From Streptomyces cellulosae (GTDB taxonomy: Bacteria > Actinomycetota > Actinomycetes > Streptomycetales > Streptomycetaceae): a stretch of 61,981 nt of DNA. Below are positions 1-8,612 of the stretch, piece after piece (the first letter of the stretch is position 1; each line of letters begins with the position of its first letter). Below the pieces are notes generated by a model. It worked only from the letters and a program-made list of their open reading frames with translations, searched no databases and was not told the DNA's origin. A program made the position numbers and the translations under genes. The stretch lies in NCBI RefSeq assembly GCF_000721105.1, contig NZ_JOEV01000044.1, forward strand, positions 1 through 61,981, given 5' to 3'.

Positions 1-1217
1 AGTTGGTGCATGAGCTGTCTCATCAGCTCGGGCTGCGTGACGAGTACCGGGACGCCGACTCCCCGCACCGCCCCCATGTCCCGGGCAGTCTGCTGGGCGA
101 CCTGAGCGCGAAGCCCGAGGATGTCTCCTCCCTCGCGGCGGGTCTGCGCGGGCGCCACCTGGCCCTGCTTGTTGCCCTGATAGGCGATGTGGCCCCGCAG
201 CCTCAGCACAGCGCCGACCAGAGCTGGGAGGCGGCTCGCGGGGCTGCTACCCATATCACCCGGGAGTCCGTGTGGGTGGACCCGGTTTCCCTGCCCCGAC
301 CGGCCGACAGCACGGCGACTGTCGAAGTCCCGCCGCACATGCCGCCGGACCCGGACACCGCGCCCGCCGCACCGGAGCCGACTTTCATCCCGTTCAAGTC
401 GGGCAGCTTCGAGTTCACCAACGTGAAGCACACCGAGGAGAAGTACCGCGACAAGGCGGTCCGGATCATCGAACTCCTCAGGGAGCACCCGACGATCCGG
501 GACTACATCGGCAGCCGTCCGTGCCGTATCACGCTGCATGTGCGGACGACGGAGACCCCGGCCGATGTGCGGGACCGGGGTGATGACGGGGTCGAGATCA
601 ACCTCGCCAGCTATTACTTCGAGAAGTACGAGATCGGCTACATCATGGGCATGCTCTCCCATGAGATCGGTCTGCATCCCCTGGCCTCCAGGAACCGCAA
701 CATCCCTGACGAGATGGCCGACATGCTGGCCGAGGCCGCGCAGGCCGGTGCGGAGGGAGCCAGGCCCAAGGACGTCACGGACCTGATCGACTGCTACCTC
801 ATGGACGTCGCCTCCATCGCGATCACCAGTGACTACCGGATGAACGCCGCCAAGGAACCCGGCAACACCGCCAAGGTGTACAACGCCTACAAGGCCCTGC
901 TCGTGGAGCACATGGCCGCCGACAGCCCCGCCCGCTCCCTGCTGCCCACCGACAAGGGGCTGTTCGGTGTCGTACGGGACTTCACCCGGCTCGCCACCAG
1001 CATCGCGACCAACAACCGTGGCGACAGCATCCAACGGCCCGGGTTCGATGCCCGGCGGTTCTCGTACGGGGGTGAGCAGGTCACGGATCTCACGGTGCGG
1101 TTGGCGATACGGGGTCCGGAGGGCCAGGTCGCTCGTGTGCGTGACCAACTTGACGCGGGTGTGCGGGAGTTCCTCAATGATCCGGCTTACCGGTTGCCCA
1201 ATGGTGACCGGTTGCAC
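1..1217 (+). pseudogene. Damaged copy A of a metalloprotease-like polymorphic protein
   Basis: The reading frame is already open at the window edge, so the 5' end is missing. It opens with VHELSHQLGLRDEY, an HExxHxxGxxD zinc-protease signature of metzincin or snapalysin type. A Pro-rich linker follows, then a second conserved domain (about residues 130-350) containing SHEIGLHPLA. At 1217 the frame runs into the next copy 2 bases out of register and stops at 1322, so the protein has lost its natural C-terminus. The arrangement resembles the recombining C-terminal modules of secreted polymorphic toxins, but no toxin family was identified. The metalloprotease call rests on the motif alone. Confidence 0.55.
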
Positions 1218-1960
1218 AGTTGGTGCATGAGCTGTCTCATCAGCTCGGGCTGCGTGACGAGTACCGGGACGCCGACTCCCCGCACCGCCCCCATGTCCCG
1301 GGCAGTCTGCTGGGCGTCCTGAACGCGAAGCCCGAGGATGTCTCCTCCCTCGCGGCGGGTCTGCGCGGGCGCCACCTGGCCCTGCTTGATGCCCTGATAG
1401 GCGACGTGACCCCGCAGCCTCAGCACAGCGCCGACCAGGACACCGACCAGAACTGGGAGGCGGCCCGCCGCGCCGTCACCCCGACCCCCCGGGAGTCCGT
1501 CTGGGTGGACCCGGTCTCTCTGCCCCAACCGGCCGACAGCACGGCGACTCCCGAAGTCCCGCCGCACATGCCGCCGAACTCGGACACCGCGCCCCCGGCG
1601 TCGGCACCGGCACCGGCACCGGCACCGACCTTCACCCCCTTCAGGTCGGGCAGCTTCGAGTTCACCAACCTCAAGCACACCGACGAGAAGTACCGTGACA
1701 AGGCCGTCCGGATCATTGACTTGCTGCGGAAGCACGACACCATCCGGGACTACATCGGCAGCCGTCCGTGCCGTATCACGCTGCACGTGCGGACGACGGA
1801 GACCCCGGCCGATGTGCGGGACCGGGGTGATGACGGGGTCGAGATCAACCTCGCCAGTTACTACTTCGAGAAGTACGAGATCGGCTACATCATGGGCATG
1901 CTCTCCCATGAGATCGGTCTGCATCCCCTGGCCTCCAGGAACCGCAACATCCCTGACGAG
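1..1960 (+). repeat. Imperfect 1.2-kb direct tandem repeat
   Basis: The sequence at 1 recurs at 1218, a spacing of 1217. Homology continues to about 713 in copy A and 1960 in copy B, with about 30 extra bases in copy B. The spacing is not a multiple of three, so each copy breaks the frame of the other. Confidence 0.8.
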
Positions 1961-2103
1961 AGTTGCGGGAGGACCCTTCTCTCCGGGCTCTCCTGCCGTC
2001 GAACAAGAGCCTGTTCGGCGTGATCAACGACTTCCGGCGGATCGGCACCTACATCGCGATCAACAACCGTGGTGACAGCCTGCAGCAGCCGGACGCGACC
2101 TGA
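1218..2103 (+). pseudogene. Damaged copy B of the same metalloprotease-like protein
   Basis: This is a tandem copy of the sequence starting at 1, with near-identical DNA at its start (AGTTGGTGCATGAG). It carries two small in-frame insertions, one of them an Ala-Pro repeat in the linker. After residues NIPDE (about 1960) roughly 200 bases present in copy A are missing and the frame shifts. The original end can still be read in another frame as LFGVINDF and NNRGDSLQQP, up to a TGA at 2101-2103, matching LFGVVRDF and NNRGDSIQRP in copy A. Copy B therefore keeps the true gene end but has an internal deletion and frameshift. Confidence 0.6.
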
Positions 2104-2604
2104 GTCCAGCCCGGACGCGATCAGGACCCCGTACGGCCGACGAGGGGACTCAAGACCAGGCCAAGGCCGATACGGTGAGTGACGCTGCGCGAGGTGTGGG
2201 CGGAGCGCCGGGAGACCCGGAAACCGAGTCGACGGGCCGCCCACGGGCACGAAACAGGCGAACGGTGAAGGGTGGGGGCTTGAGGCTCCCTGGCTCTCGC
2301 CGCCATATCGTGACCACTTCTGACCAGGTGCGATCAGATGCATACGGTTCGGCGACCGGTGTTTCGAGGGGCTTATCGGTCTGTCGTACGAGGACTCATA
2401 CCAGAGCGGGACGCTCCTCGTGCGAGTTTGTCAACTGCCCACCGCACCTGACAGGTTGACGACTACTGTCAGTGTCCGTCGGGCGATGCGGGGCCGGAAT
2501 GTTCGGCTCTCTAGACCGACGCCCACATGCGCGTGCCCGCGGCACGCAACCGGCATGTGCACCCTGGCAACCAGGACCGACGGACCAGTACGACGAGGAC
2601 ACCG
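2104..2604. other. Gene-free stretch before the conservon
   Basis: No convincing gene is seen in these 500 bases. The only structure noted is a 7-bp inverted repeat, CTGACAG at 2448-2454 and CTGTCAG at 2466-2472, flanking a TTGACG at 2456-2461. This could be an operator or -35 region for cvnA, but no good -10 box is placed downstream of it. Confidence 0.35.
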
Positions 2605-4779
2605 ATGTCTCACCTCCGCGCACCGGCCGCCCGCGCAGACCGCCGTGAAGGCGGGCGGCACGGCCGGCCGGCCGCCCGCGCCGCTTCCGCGCTGCCCGAG
2701 ACCCACATACGGCCTCAGCTGATGCGTCTCGCCGTACTGCCGCCCGTCGCCGTCGCCCTCAGCGGCTGTGCCGCGGTCCTGTTCACGGTGCGCTCCACCG
2801 GCGTCCGGCCCGGCCTCACCCTGTGGGGACTGCTCGCCGGCGCCGTCTCCGTGACCTGCGCGGCCGTCCTGATCGCCGCCGTGGCCGCCGACCGCGCCGC
2901 GCGCTCCGTCAGCGACCGGATCGGCGCGCTGCGCCGCAGCAGCGCACGCGGCGAGGCCGATCTGCGGGCGCTGGTCGAGGCCCTGCGCCGCGGCGAGGGA
3001 CCACCCCGGCGCAAGCCGCCCGGCGGGCCGCCCGAGGACGCCGACGACTTCGAACTGCTCGCCGCCGACCTGGCCCGCGCCCACGACGGGGCCGTCGCCG
3101 CCGTCGTCCAGGCCGCCCAGCTCTCCAGTCAGGCCGGCAGCGAACAGAAACTGGAGGTCTTCCTCAACCTCGCCCGGCGTCTGCAGTCCCTGGTGCACCG
3201 CGAGATCTCCATTCTCGACGAGCTGGAGAACGAGATCGAGGACCCCGACCTCCTCAAGGGCCTCTTCCACGTCGACCACCTCGCCACCCGCATCCGTCGC
3301 CACGCCGAGAACCTCGCCGTGCTCGGCGGCGCCGTCTCACGCCGGCAGTGGAGCAACCCCGTCTCCATGACCGAGGTGCTGCGCTCGGCGATCGCCGAGG
3401 TCGAGCAGTACTCCCGGGTCAAGCTCGTCCCCCCGATCGACGGCGAACTGCGCGGCCACGCGGTCGCCGACGTGATCCATCTGCTCGCCGAACTCGTCGA
3501 GAACGCCACGGTGTTCTCCGCCCCGCACACCCAGGTGCTGCTCCGGGCCAACCTCGTCACCTCCGGGCTCGCGGTCGAGGTCGAGGACCGTGGACTCGGC
3601 ATGCCCGTCGCCGAACAGAGCCGCATGAACGCCCTGCTCGCCGACCCGGACCAGGTCAATGTGGCCAGCCTGCTGGCGGACGGCCGCATCGGGCTCTTCG
3701 TCGTCTCCCAACTCGCCAAGCGGCACGGCATCCACGTCCGTCTGCAGAGCAACATCTACGGCGGCGTCCAGGCCGTCCTCGTCGTGCCGCAGGCCCTGCT
3801 GGGCACCGTGCCGGGCGTCCCCGGCGTCGTACCGCGGCCACCGGACGGCGCGGCGGGTCCGACGGGCACGACGGGTCCGGCCGTCCCGGCGCGGCAGCAC
3901 GGGGCCGGGGGAGCGCACCGGAGGGCGCCGGGCGCGCGGGCCGCGAATGCGCCGGTACCCCCCGCGCCGTCCTCGCCGCAGTCCTTCCCGCCGCCCGGCG
4001 CGCCGCGCCGGCAGCTGACCGGGAGGCCCGGGCAGCCGGAGGGCAGCGCTCCGGCCAGGCCGTCGACCTCTGGGACCGGTGCGGTGCCGGCCTCCGGGGC
4101 GAACGGCGGGAGGCCGGCACCGCTGCCCGTGCGCGGCGCGCGGGCCGAACGGCCCACACCGGCTGAGGCCGTGCCCGGGATCAAACCTGATGACCGGCCG
4201 CTCGTCGCGCAACACACGGCCACGCCGCCCACTCCCCGCAGCGGTGCCGTACGCGGCACCATGGGCAAGCCCCAGCTGCCAAGGCGCCGGGCCCAGGAGC
4301 ACATCGCACCCCAACTGCGCGACGGGCCGGCCCCGCGCCAGGACAGCGAGTACCTGGCCGGGCACGACCCGGGGCTGATGGCCGCCTTCCAACGCGGGAT
4401 CGGCCTCGCCGAGGCCCACCAGCACCTGGAGCCCGCGCCCGGCGATACGGCGGCGAACCCTATGGCGTCGGCCCACATGGACTCCCCCCACACAGACCGT
4501 GAGCGCGCAGAACTTGAGCACGCCCATGTCACGCGCATCGGCCCCGACCGCATCCCGGACGGCACCGACACCACCTCTGCGTCCGCTGCGTCCACTGTGT
4601 CCGCTGCGTCCTCTGTCTCCTCTGCGTCCTCCACGGGCGTACGCCCGCTGCACGCGCCGGTGTCCCGTGATGCGCCAGGGCTGGACGCCGGGACCACGAC
4701 CGGGCCCGTCCCCGCTCGCGGGCTCGACCTCGACCTCGATCACAGCACCCGGCACGACGGGAGCGCACCCGCCGGATGA
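2605..4779 (+). CDS. cvnA: Conservon sensor kinase-like protein CvnA
   Basis: A 724-residue membrane protein with the layout of CvnA, the histidine-kinase-like member of the Streptomyces conservon G-protein-like complexes. Two membrane segments lie at about residues 40-62 and 71-93. A kinase-type ATPase domain follows, with N-box ELVENATVF (about 296-304) and G-box VEDRGLGM (about 326-333). The region from about 410 to the end is Pro/Ala/Gly-rich and probably disordered. The ATG at 2605 has GAGGA five bases upstream and is preferred to the in-frame start at 2527. Its stop overlaps an ATG (ATGA at 4776). CvnA proteins are thought to hold the CvnB-C-D components at the membrane. Confidence 0.9.
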   Translation: MSHLRAPAARADRREGGRHGRPAARAASALPETHIRPQLMRLAVLPPVAVALSGCAAVLFTVRSTGVRPGLTLWGLLAGAVSVTCAAVLIAAVAADRAARSVSDRIGALRRSSARGEADLRALVEALRRGEGPPRRKPPGGPPEDADDFELLAADLARAHDGAVAAVVQAAQLSSQAGSEQKLEVFLNLARRLQSLVHREISILDELENEIEDPDLLKGLFHVDHLATRIRRHAENLAVLGGAVSRRQWSNPVSMTEVLRSAIAEVEQYSRVKLVPPIDGELRGHAVADVIHLLAELVENATVFSAPHTQVLLRANLVTSGLAVEVEDRGLGMPVAEQSRMNALLADPDQVNVASLLADGRIGLFVVSQLAKRHGIHVRLQSNIYGGVQAVLVVPQALLGTVPGVPGVVPRPPDGAAGPTGTTGPAVPARQHGAGGAHRRAPGARAANAPVPPAPSSPQSFPPPGAPRRQLTGRPGQPEGSAPARPSTSGTGAVPASGANGGRPAPLPVRGARAERPTPAEAVPGIKPDDRPLVAQHTATPPTPRSGAVRGTMGKPQLPRRRAQEHIAPQLRDGPAPRQDSEYLAGHDPGLMAAFQRGIGLAEAHQHLEPAPGDTAANPMASAHMDSPHTDRERAELEHAHVTRIGPDRIPDGTDTTSASAASTVSAASSVSSASSTGVRPLHAPVSRDAPGLDAGTTTGPVPARGLDLDLDHSTRHDGSAPAG

Positions 4780-4847
4780 CCATCCCCGCGTTGACCCCAC
4801 CCCCCAGCGCTCCCGCAGACCTTCGTACCTCAAGGAGTCGATCCACC

Positions 4848-5282
4848 ATGGCGAGCGAAGCGCCGACCGGCCATGTATCCGATCTCGACTGGCTGATGAG
4901 CGGCCTCGTGCAGCGCGTACCGCACACCACCAGTGCGGTCCTCCTGTCCTGCGACGGGCTCGTGAAGTCGGTCCACGGGCTCGACCCGGACAGCGCCGAC
5001 CACATGGCGGCCCTGGCCTCCGGTCTCTACTCGCTGGGCCGCAGCGCCGGCGTCCGCTTCGGCGACGGCGGAGACGTCCGCCAGGTCGTCGTCGAACTCG
5101 ACTCGACCCTGCTGTTCGTGACCACCGCCGGCTCCGGCACCTGTCTCGCCGTGCTGGCCGGCCGTGAGGCCGACGCGGCGGTGCTCGGTTACGAGATGGC
5201 GATGCTGGTCAAGAGCGTCCGCCCCTACCTGGTGACCGCACCCCGGCAGCACGCCGTCGAATCCACGGCGATGAGGCCTTGA
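4848..5282 (+). CDS. cvnB: Roadblock/LC7 protein CvnB
   Basis: A 144-residue protein of the roadblock/LC7 family, the second conservon component. This family resembles regulators of small GTPases, and CvnB is expected to bind the GTPase CvnD. The start at 4848 follows AAGGAG by about ten bases and begins the conserved MASEAPTGHVSDLDWLM. An in-frame ATG at 4776, overlapping the cvnA stop, would add 24 poorly conserved residues and cannot be excluded. The stop overlaps the start of cvnC, suggesting translational coupling. Confidence 0.9.
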   Translation: MASEAPTGHVSDLDWLMSGLVQRVPHTTSAVLLSCDGLVKSVHGLDPDSADHMAALASGLYSLGRSAGVRFGDGGDVRQVVVELDSTLLFVTTAGSGTCLAVLAGREADAAVLGYEMAMLVKSVRPYLVTAPRQHAVESTAMRP

Positions 5283-5656
5283 GCGTGGCGGCGGCCGGCG
5301 ACGGGCCCTGGCTCGACGACGCGGCCGGGCGGCTGGTGCGCCCCTTCACGGTCAGCAACGGCCGCACCCGGCCCACCATCGCGCTCGACCTGCTGTCGCA
5401 TGTGATGGCCACCGGAGCCACCCCCCTCGGCTACCTCGGACCCGAACACGCGCAGGTCCTCGACATGTGCCGCGCACCCGTCCCGGTCGCCGAGGTCGCC
5501 GCCCACCTCAAGCTGCCGGCGGTGGTCACCAAGGTGCTGCTGTCGGACCTCGTCGACTGCGGGGCGCTGACCACCAAGCCACCCGAGTTCACCCACAACC
5601 CGACAGACAGGGCCCTTCTGGAGGCAGTGCTCGATGGACTACGACGACAGCTCTGA
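5279..5656 (+). CDS. cvnC: DUF742 protein CvnC
   Basis: A 125-residue DUF742 protein and the third conservon component. It contains the typical RPFTVSNGRTRP segment near the N-terminus and a winged-helix-like C-terminal half (VAEVAAHLKLPAVVTKVLL). The TTG at 5279 overlaps the cvnB stop. A GTG at 5285 is an alternative start. Its 3' end overlaps the start of cvnD by 23 bases. The molecular role of DUF742 proteins is not well defined, and assignment rests on sequence and gene order. Confidence 0.88.
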   Translation: MSVAAAGDGPWLDDAAGRLVRPFTVSNGRTRPTIALDLLSHVMATGATPLGYLGPEHAQVLDMCRAPVPVAEVAAHLKLPAVVTKVLLSDLVDCGALTTKPPEFTHNPTDRALLEAVLDGLRRQL

Positions 5657-6233
5657 CCCCTTCCCCACCGCACTGAAGATCCTGGTGGCGGGCGGGTTCG
5701 GCGCAGGCAAGACGACCTTCGTGGGCGCGGTCAGCGAGATCGCCCCGCTCAGCACGGAGGAGCTGCTCACCACGGTCAGCGCCGCGACCGACAGTCTCGA
5801 GGGCATCGAGAACAAGGTGGAGACGACAGTGGCCATGGACTTCGGCCGCATCACGCTCGACCAGGAACACGTCCTGTACCTGTTCGGCACGCCCGGCCAG
5901 GAGCGGTTCTGGTTCATGTGGGACGAGTTGTCGGAGGGCGCGCTCGGGGCGGTGATCCTCGCCGACACCCGCCGTCTGGAGGACTGCTTCGCCGCCGTCG
6001 ACTTCTTCGAGCAGCGCGGCCTCGGCTTCATCCTCGCGGTCAACGAGTTCGACGGCTCGTTCCGCTACGACCCGGAGGAGGTGCGCGCCGCCATCGACCT
6101 CGCCCCGGAGATCCCGGTGGTCAGCTGCGACGCCCGGATCTCCAGTTCCGGGGTGCAGACCCTGCTCACCCTGGTACGCCACCTCATCGCCCACAGCCCG
6201 GCCCCCGCGCCGAGCCACGGCGCCCACATGTGA
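5634..6233 (+). CDS. cvnD: Small GTPase CvnD
   Basis: A 199-residue Ras-like GTPase of the conservon family. The P-loop GGFGAGKTT is at about 20-28, the switch II motif GTPGQERF at about 84-91, and the guanine-specificity motif NEFD at about 137-140 (a variant of NKxD). It is the last of four overlapping genes and should act as the nucleotide-dependent switch downstream of CvnA. The start lies inside cvnC. Confidence 0.92.
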   Translation: MDYDDSSDPFPTALKILVAGGFGAGKTTFVGAVSEIAPLSTEELLTTVSAATDSLEGIENKVETTVAMDFGRITLDQEHVLYLFGTPGQERFWFMWDELSEGALGAVILADTRRLEDCFAAVDFFEQRGLGFILAVNEFDGSFRYDPEEVRAAIDLAPEIPVVSCDARISSSGVQTLLTLVRHLIAHSPAPAPSHGAHM

Positions 6234-6293
6234 CCCCCGCACACCCGCCACGGAGCCGCATATGTCCTACGTCCACAGCGACGGAGCCCGCCC

Positions 6294-6869
6294 ATGAGCT
6301 ACGACCTGCCCCGCCCGGCCGGTCGTCTGCTGCTCACCCCCGAGGACAAGGAGGCCCCGGCCCGTGCCCGACGGCTGACCCTGCTGGGGCTGGGGGAACG
6401 CCCGGAGCCCGCCCTGGACGCCTTCGCGCACCACCTCGCCCAGCGCGTCGCGACGCCGTACGCCATGGTCAACTTCGTGGGCGAACACCGGCAGTTCTTC
6501 GCCGGCCTGCGCGTCCCGGACGTCCCGCCCCTGACGGACACCGGGAAGAGCGCTCCCGTGTTGGGCCGCCACATGGAGCGCGACCACGGGTTCTGCCCCC
6601 ATGTGGTGGTGCGACGCAAGGCACTGGTCCTGGAGGACGTGCGCGACTACCCCCGGTTCGCCGGAAACCCCGTGGTCGACGAGTACGGCATCCGTTCCTA
6701 CCTGGGGGCTCCGCTCATCGACACCACGGGGATGGTGCTGGGCACCGTGTGCGTCGCCGACACCGAGCCGCGGGCCTGGGGGAGGACCGGTCTGGAGAGC
6801 ATCAAGGCGACGGCGGCGGACCTGGTGGCCCGCCTGGAACAGCGGGAGGCCGACGGGCTGCCGCTGTGA
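6294..6869 (+). CDS. GAF-domain protein following the conservon
   Basis: A 191-residue protein that is almost entirely one GAF domain (about 35-180), with the conserved core RSYLGAPLIDTTGMVLGTVC. GAF domains bind small ligands, haem or nucleotides. It starts 60 bases after cvnD with GGAG seven bases upstream. Some conservons carry a fifth gene, often a cytochrome P450, and here a GAF protein holds that position. The ligand is unknown. No output domain is fused, so it may act as an input module for the Cvn complex. Confidence 0.8.
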   Translation: MSYDLPRPAGRLLLTPEDKEAPARARRLTLLGLGERPEPALDAFAHHLAQRVATPYAMVNFVGEHRQFFAGLRVPDVPPLTDTGKSAPVLGRHMERDHGFCPHVVVRRKALVLEDVRDYPRFAGNPVVDEYGIRSYLGAPLIDTTGMVLGTVCVADTEPRAWGRTGLESIKATAADLVARLEQREADGLPL

Positions 6870-6925
6870 GCTCAGTACGCCGTACGGCGACCGGCGGACT
6901 GAGACGAACGGGGGCCGGTTTCGGC

Positions 6926-7000
6926 CAGCCCGACCCAGCCCAGCCTGACCCAGCCCTGCCCGACCCAGTCCAGCCCGACCCAGTCCAGCCCTACCCAGCC
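6926..7000. repeat. 15-bp tandem repeat, five units
   Basis: Five consecutive 15-bp units vary around CAGCCCGACCCAGCC. They lie between the convergent GAF and GPP34 genes. Confidence 0.85.
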
Positions 7001-7026
7001 CGTTCAGGCCAGCTCCGCCGCCGTCG

Positions 7027-7683
7027 TCACGGGGCTCGCCAGACGTTGTCGAAGGCCGCGTCCTCGATGGTCCGCCGCTGCCGTACGGACTCCAGTTCCG
7101 TCACCGCGTCGCCCACCGCCGCCAGCACCGCCTCGACCGCGTCGCCCGTACCGTCGGGTCCCGGGCCGTCGTCCGACGCCTCCTGGTGCCCGGCCGAGTC
7201 GGTCGACTGAGTCGGCTCGGTCGGCTTGTCCTCGATTCCGACGGCGGCGGCCAGCGCGGCGAGTACGGGCTCGCCCGAGGCCCGGCGTTCCTCGGCGCGG
7301 CGCCGCAGCGGTGAGTCCGTCAAGGACCTGCGGCCGGTCGGCATCGGGAGCCAGCGGCCACGGGCTCGTGTGATCAGTCCGTCCGACTCCAGCGCGGCCA
7401 GATAGGCCGAGGCCAGACCACGGCCCCGGCGCCACAGCCAGTCCTCGGTCGACTCGTACGGTTGCTGCCGGACGAGTGAGGACGCGGCATCGTCCAGGAG
7501 CCGGTCGCCCGTCGACGGCAGGAGGCCGGGCACGATCAGGTCGCCGTCCAGCGTGACCGCCTCGGCCTCGACGAGGTCGACCAGCTCGGCTCCCGCGAGA
7601 GCCAGTGAAAGATCACCGGTGTGGACGGGGGCGTCGGGCTCCACGCCCATGGAGACGATCAACAGGTCCTGTGCTGTGGTCAT
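7027..7683 (-). CDS. GPP34 (GOLPH3-like) family protein
   Basis: A 218-residue GPP34 family protein, related to the eukaryotic Golgi phosphoprotein GOLPH3 and widespread in Streptomyces. It begins MTTAQDLLIVSMG and has the typical helical pattern LSLALAGAELVDLVEAEAV. GOLPH3 binds phosphatidylinositol-4-phosphate, but the ligand and role of the bacterial proteins are unclear. The C-terminal 70 residues are Glu/Asp/Thr-rich with a final helical stretch. The start at 7683 has GGGAG at a suitable distance and is preferred to the extension to 7815. Confidence 0.85.
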   Translation of the reverse strand: MTTAQDLLIVSMGVEPDAPVHTGDLSLALAGAELVDLVEAEAVTLDGDLIVPGLLPSTGDRLLDDAASSLVRQQPYESTEDWLWRRGRGLASAYLAALESDGLITRARGRWLPMPTGRRSLTDSPLRRRAEERRASGEPVLAALAAAVGIEDKPTEPTQSTDSAGHQEASDDGPGPDGTGDAVEAVLAAVGDAVTELESVRQRRTIEDAAFDNVWRAP

Positions 7684-7739
7684 CGCTGGCTCCCTGCCGG
7701 TCGGCCTACCTAGGAGGCCGAGTGTCGCACGACCATCAT

Positions 7740-8180
7740 GGACCGGGGGTACCGGATCCGCAGGACGGCGACGGCAAGCTCGCCAGGTGCCTGTCCACGC
7801 CGCTCGCCGCGCCACCCGGCCGCCGCCGTCGGCTCCGCCGACCGCCCGTCACCGGCTTCCGCCGACCGTCCGGCGCTGGCCGCGCCGGAGGGCGCCGTGT
7901 CAAGCTGATGATGCACCGGGAGGCCCGCGGACAGGGTCTGGACCGCCGGCTCCTGGCCGTCGCCGAGCGGGCCGCGGTCGCCGCCGGCGTCACTCTCCTC
8001 CACCTGGACACCGAGACCGACAGCCCCGCCGAGCGTCTCTACCGCACGGCCGGCTGGACCGTGGCCGGCGTGATCCCCGACTACGCGGCGAACCCGTCGG
8101 GGGCGCTGCGGCCGACGACCCTCCACTACAAGTACGTAGGGGCGCGTGCCGAATCCTTGGCAAGCCCCCTCACCAGGTGA
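7740..8180 (+). pseudogene. Truncated GNAT acetyltransferase
   Basis: From about 7899 the frame encodes the acetyl-CoA-binding half of a GNAT acetyltransferase. Motif A reads HREARGQGLDRRLL, followed by LHLDTETDSPAERLYRTAGW and the usual ending LRPTTLHYK. The N-terminal half of a normal protein of about 160 residues is missing. The upstream sequence in this frame is Arg/Pro-rich and unlike the family, and no start with a ribosome site precedes the domain. A remnant whose 5' half was deleted or scrambled is the best reading. A short product starting at 7908 is possible. Confidence 0.65.
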
Positions 8181-8210
8181 TTGTCAGTGCCGGACGCTAC
8201 GGTGCCTGTC

Positions 8211-8570
8211 ATGCCGGATGCCGAAGACGTACGACGGATCGCCCTGTCCCTGCCGGACACGACGGAGAAAATCGCCTGGAGCATGCCCACCTTCCGGGTC
8301 GCGGGCAAGATGTTCGCCACCCTTCCCGAGAACGAGACCTCCCTCGCCGTGCGCTGCCCCAAAATGGAGCGCGACGAACTGGTCCTGGCCGAACCGGAGA
8401 AGTTCTGGATCGCCGACCACGAGGCGCAGTTCGCCTGGGTCAGGGCCCGCCTCGCCGCGCTGGAGGACGAGGACGAACTACGGGACATCCTCGCCGACTC
8501 CTGGCGCCAGGCGGCCCCCACCCGACTGCTCGACGCCCACCCCGAGTTGGGACGCCCGGCCGTGGGCTGA
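8211..8570 (+). CDS. MmcQ/YjbR family protein
   Basis: A 119-residue MmcQ/YjbR (DUF419) protein. Conserved parts are the opening DVRRIALSLPDTTEKIAW, the VAGKMFATL strand, and LVLAEPEKFWIADH. Members adopt a CyaY-like fold and are often called DNA-binding, with little functional evidence. No Shine-Dalgarno sequence precedes the ATG. A TACGGT hexamer lies seven bases upstream, so the mRNA may be leaderless. In-frame TTG/GTG codons upstream (8181, 8187) are possible alternative starts. Confidence 0.8.
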   Translation: MPDAEDVRRIALSLPDTTEKIAWSMPTFRVAGKMFATLPENETSLAVRCPKMERDELVLAEPEKFWIADHEAQFAWVRARLAALEDEDELRDILADSWRQAAPTRLLDAHPELGRPAVG

Positions 8571-8612
8571 GCGCGTCTCGGAGGCATCGACGCCGGCCGT
8601 GCGCCGCCCGCT

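Noticed and set aside
650..680. SHEIGLHPLA as a second zinc-protease site in the left-end protein
   Set aside because: The spacing is HExxxH, not HExxH, and no third ligand is evident.
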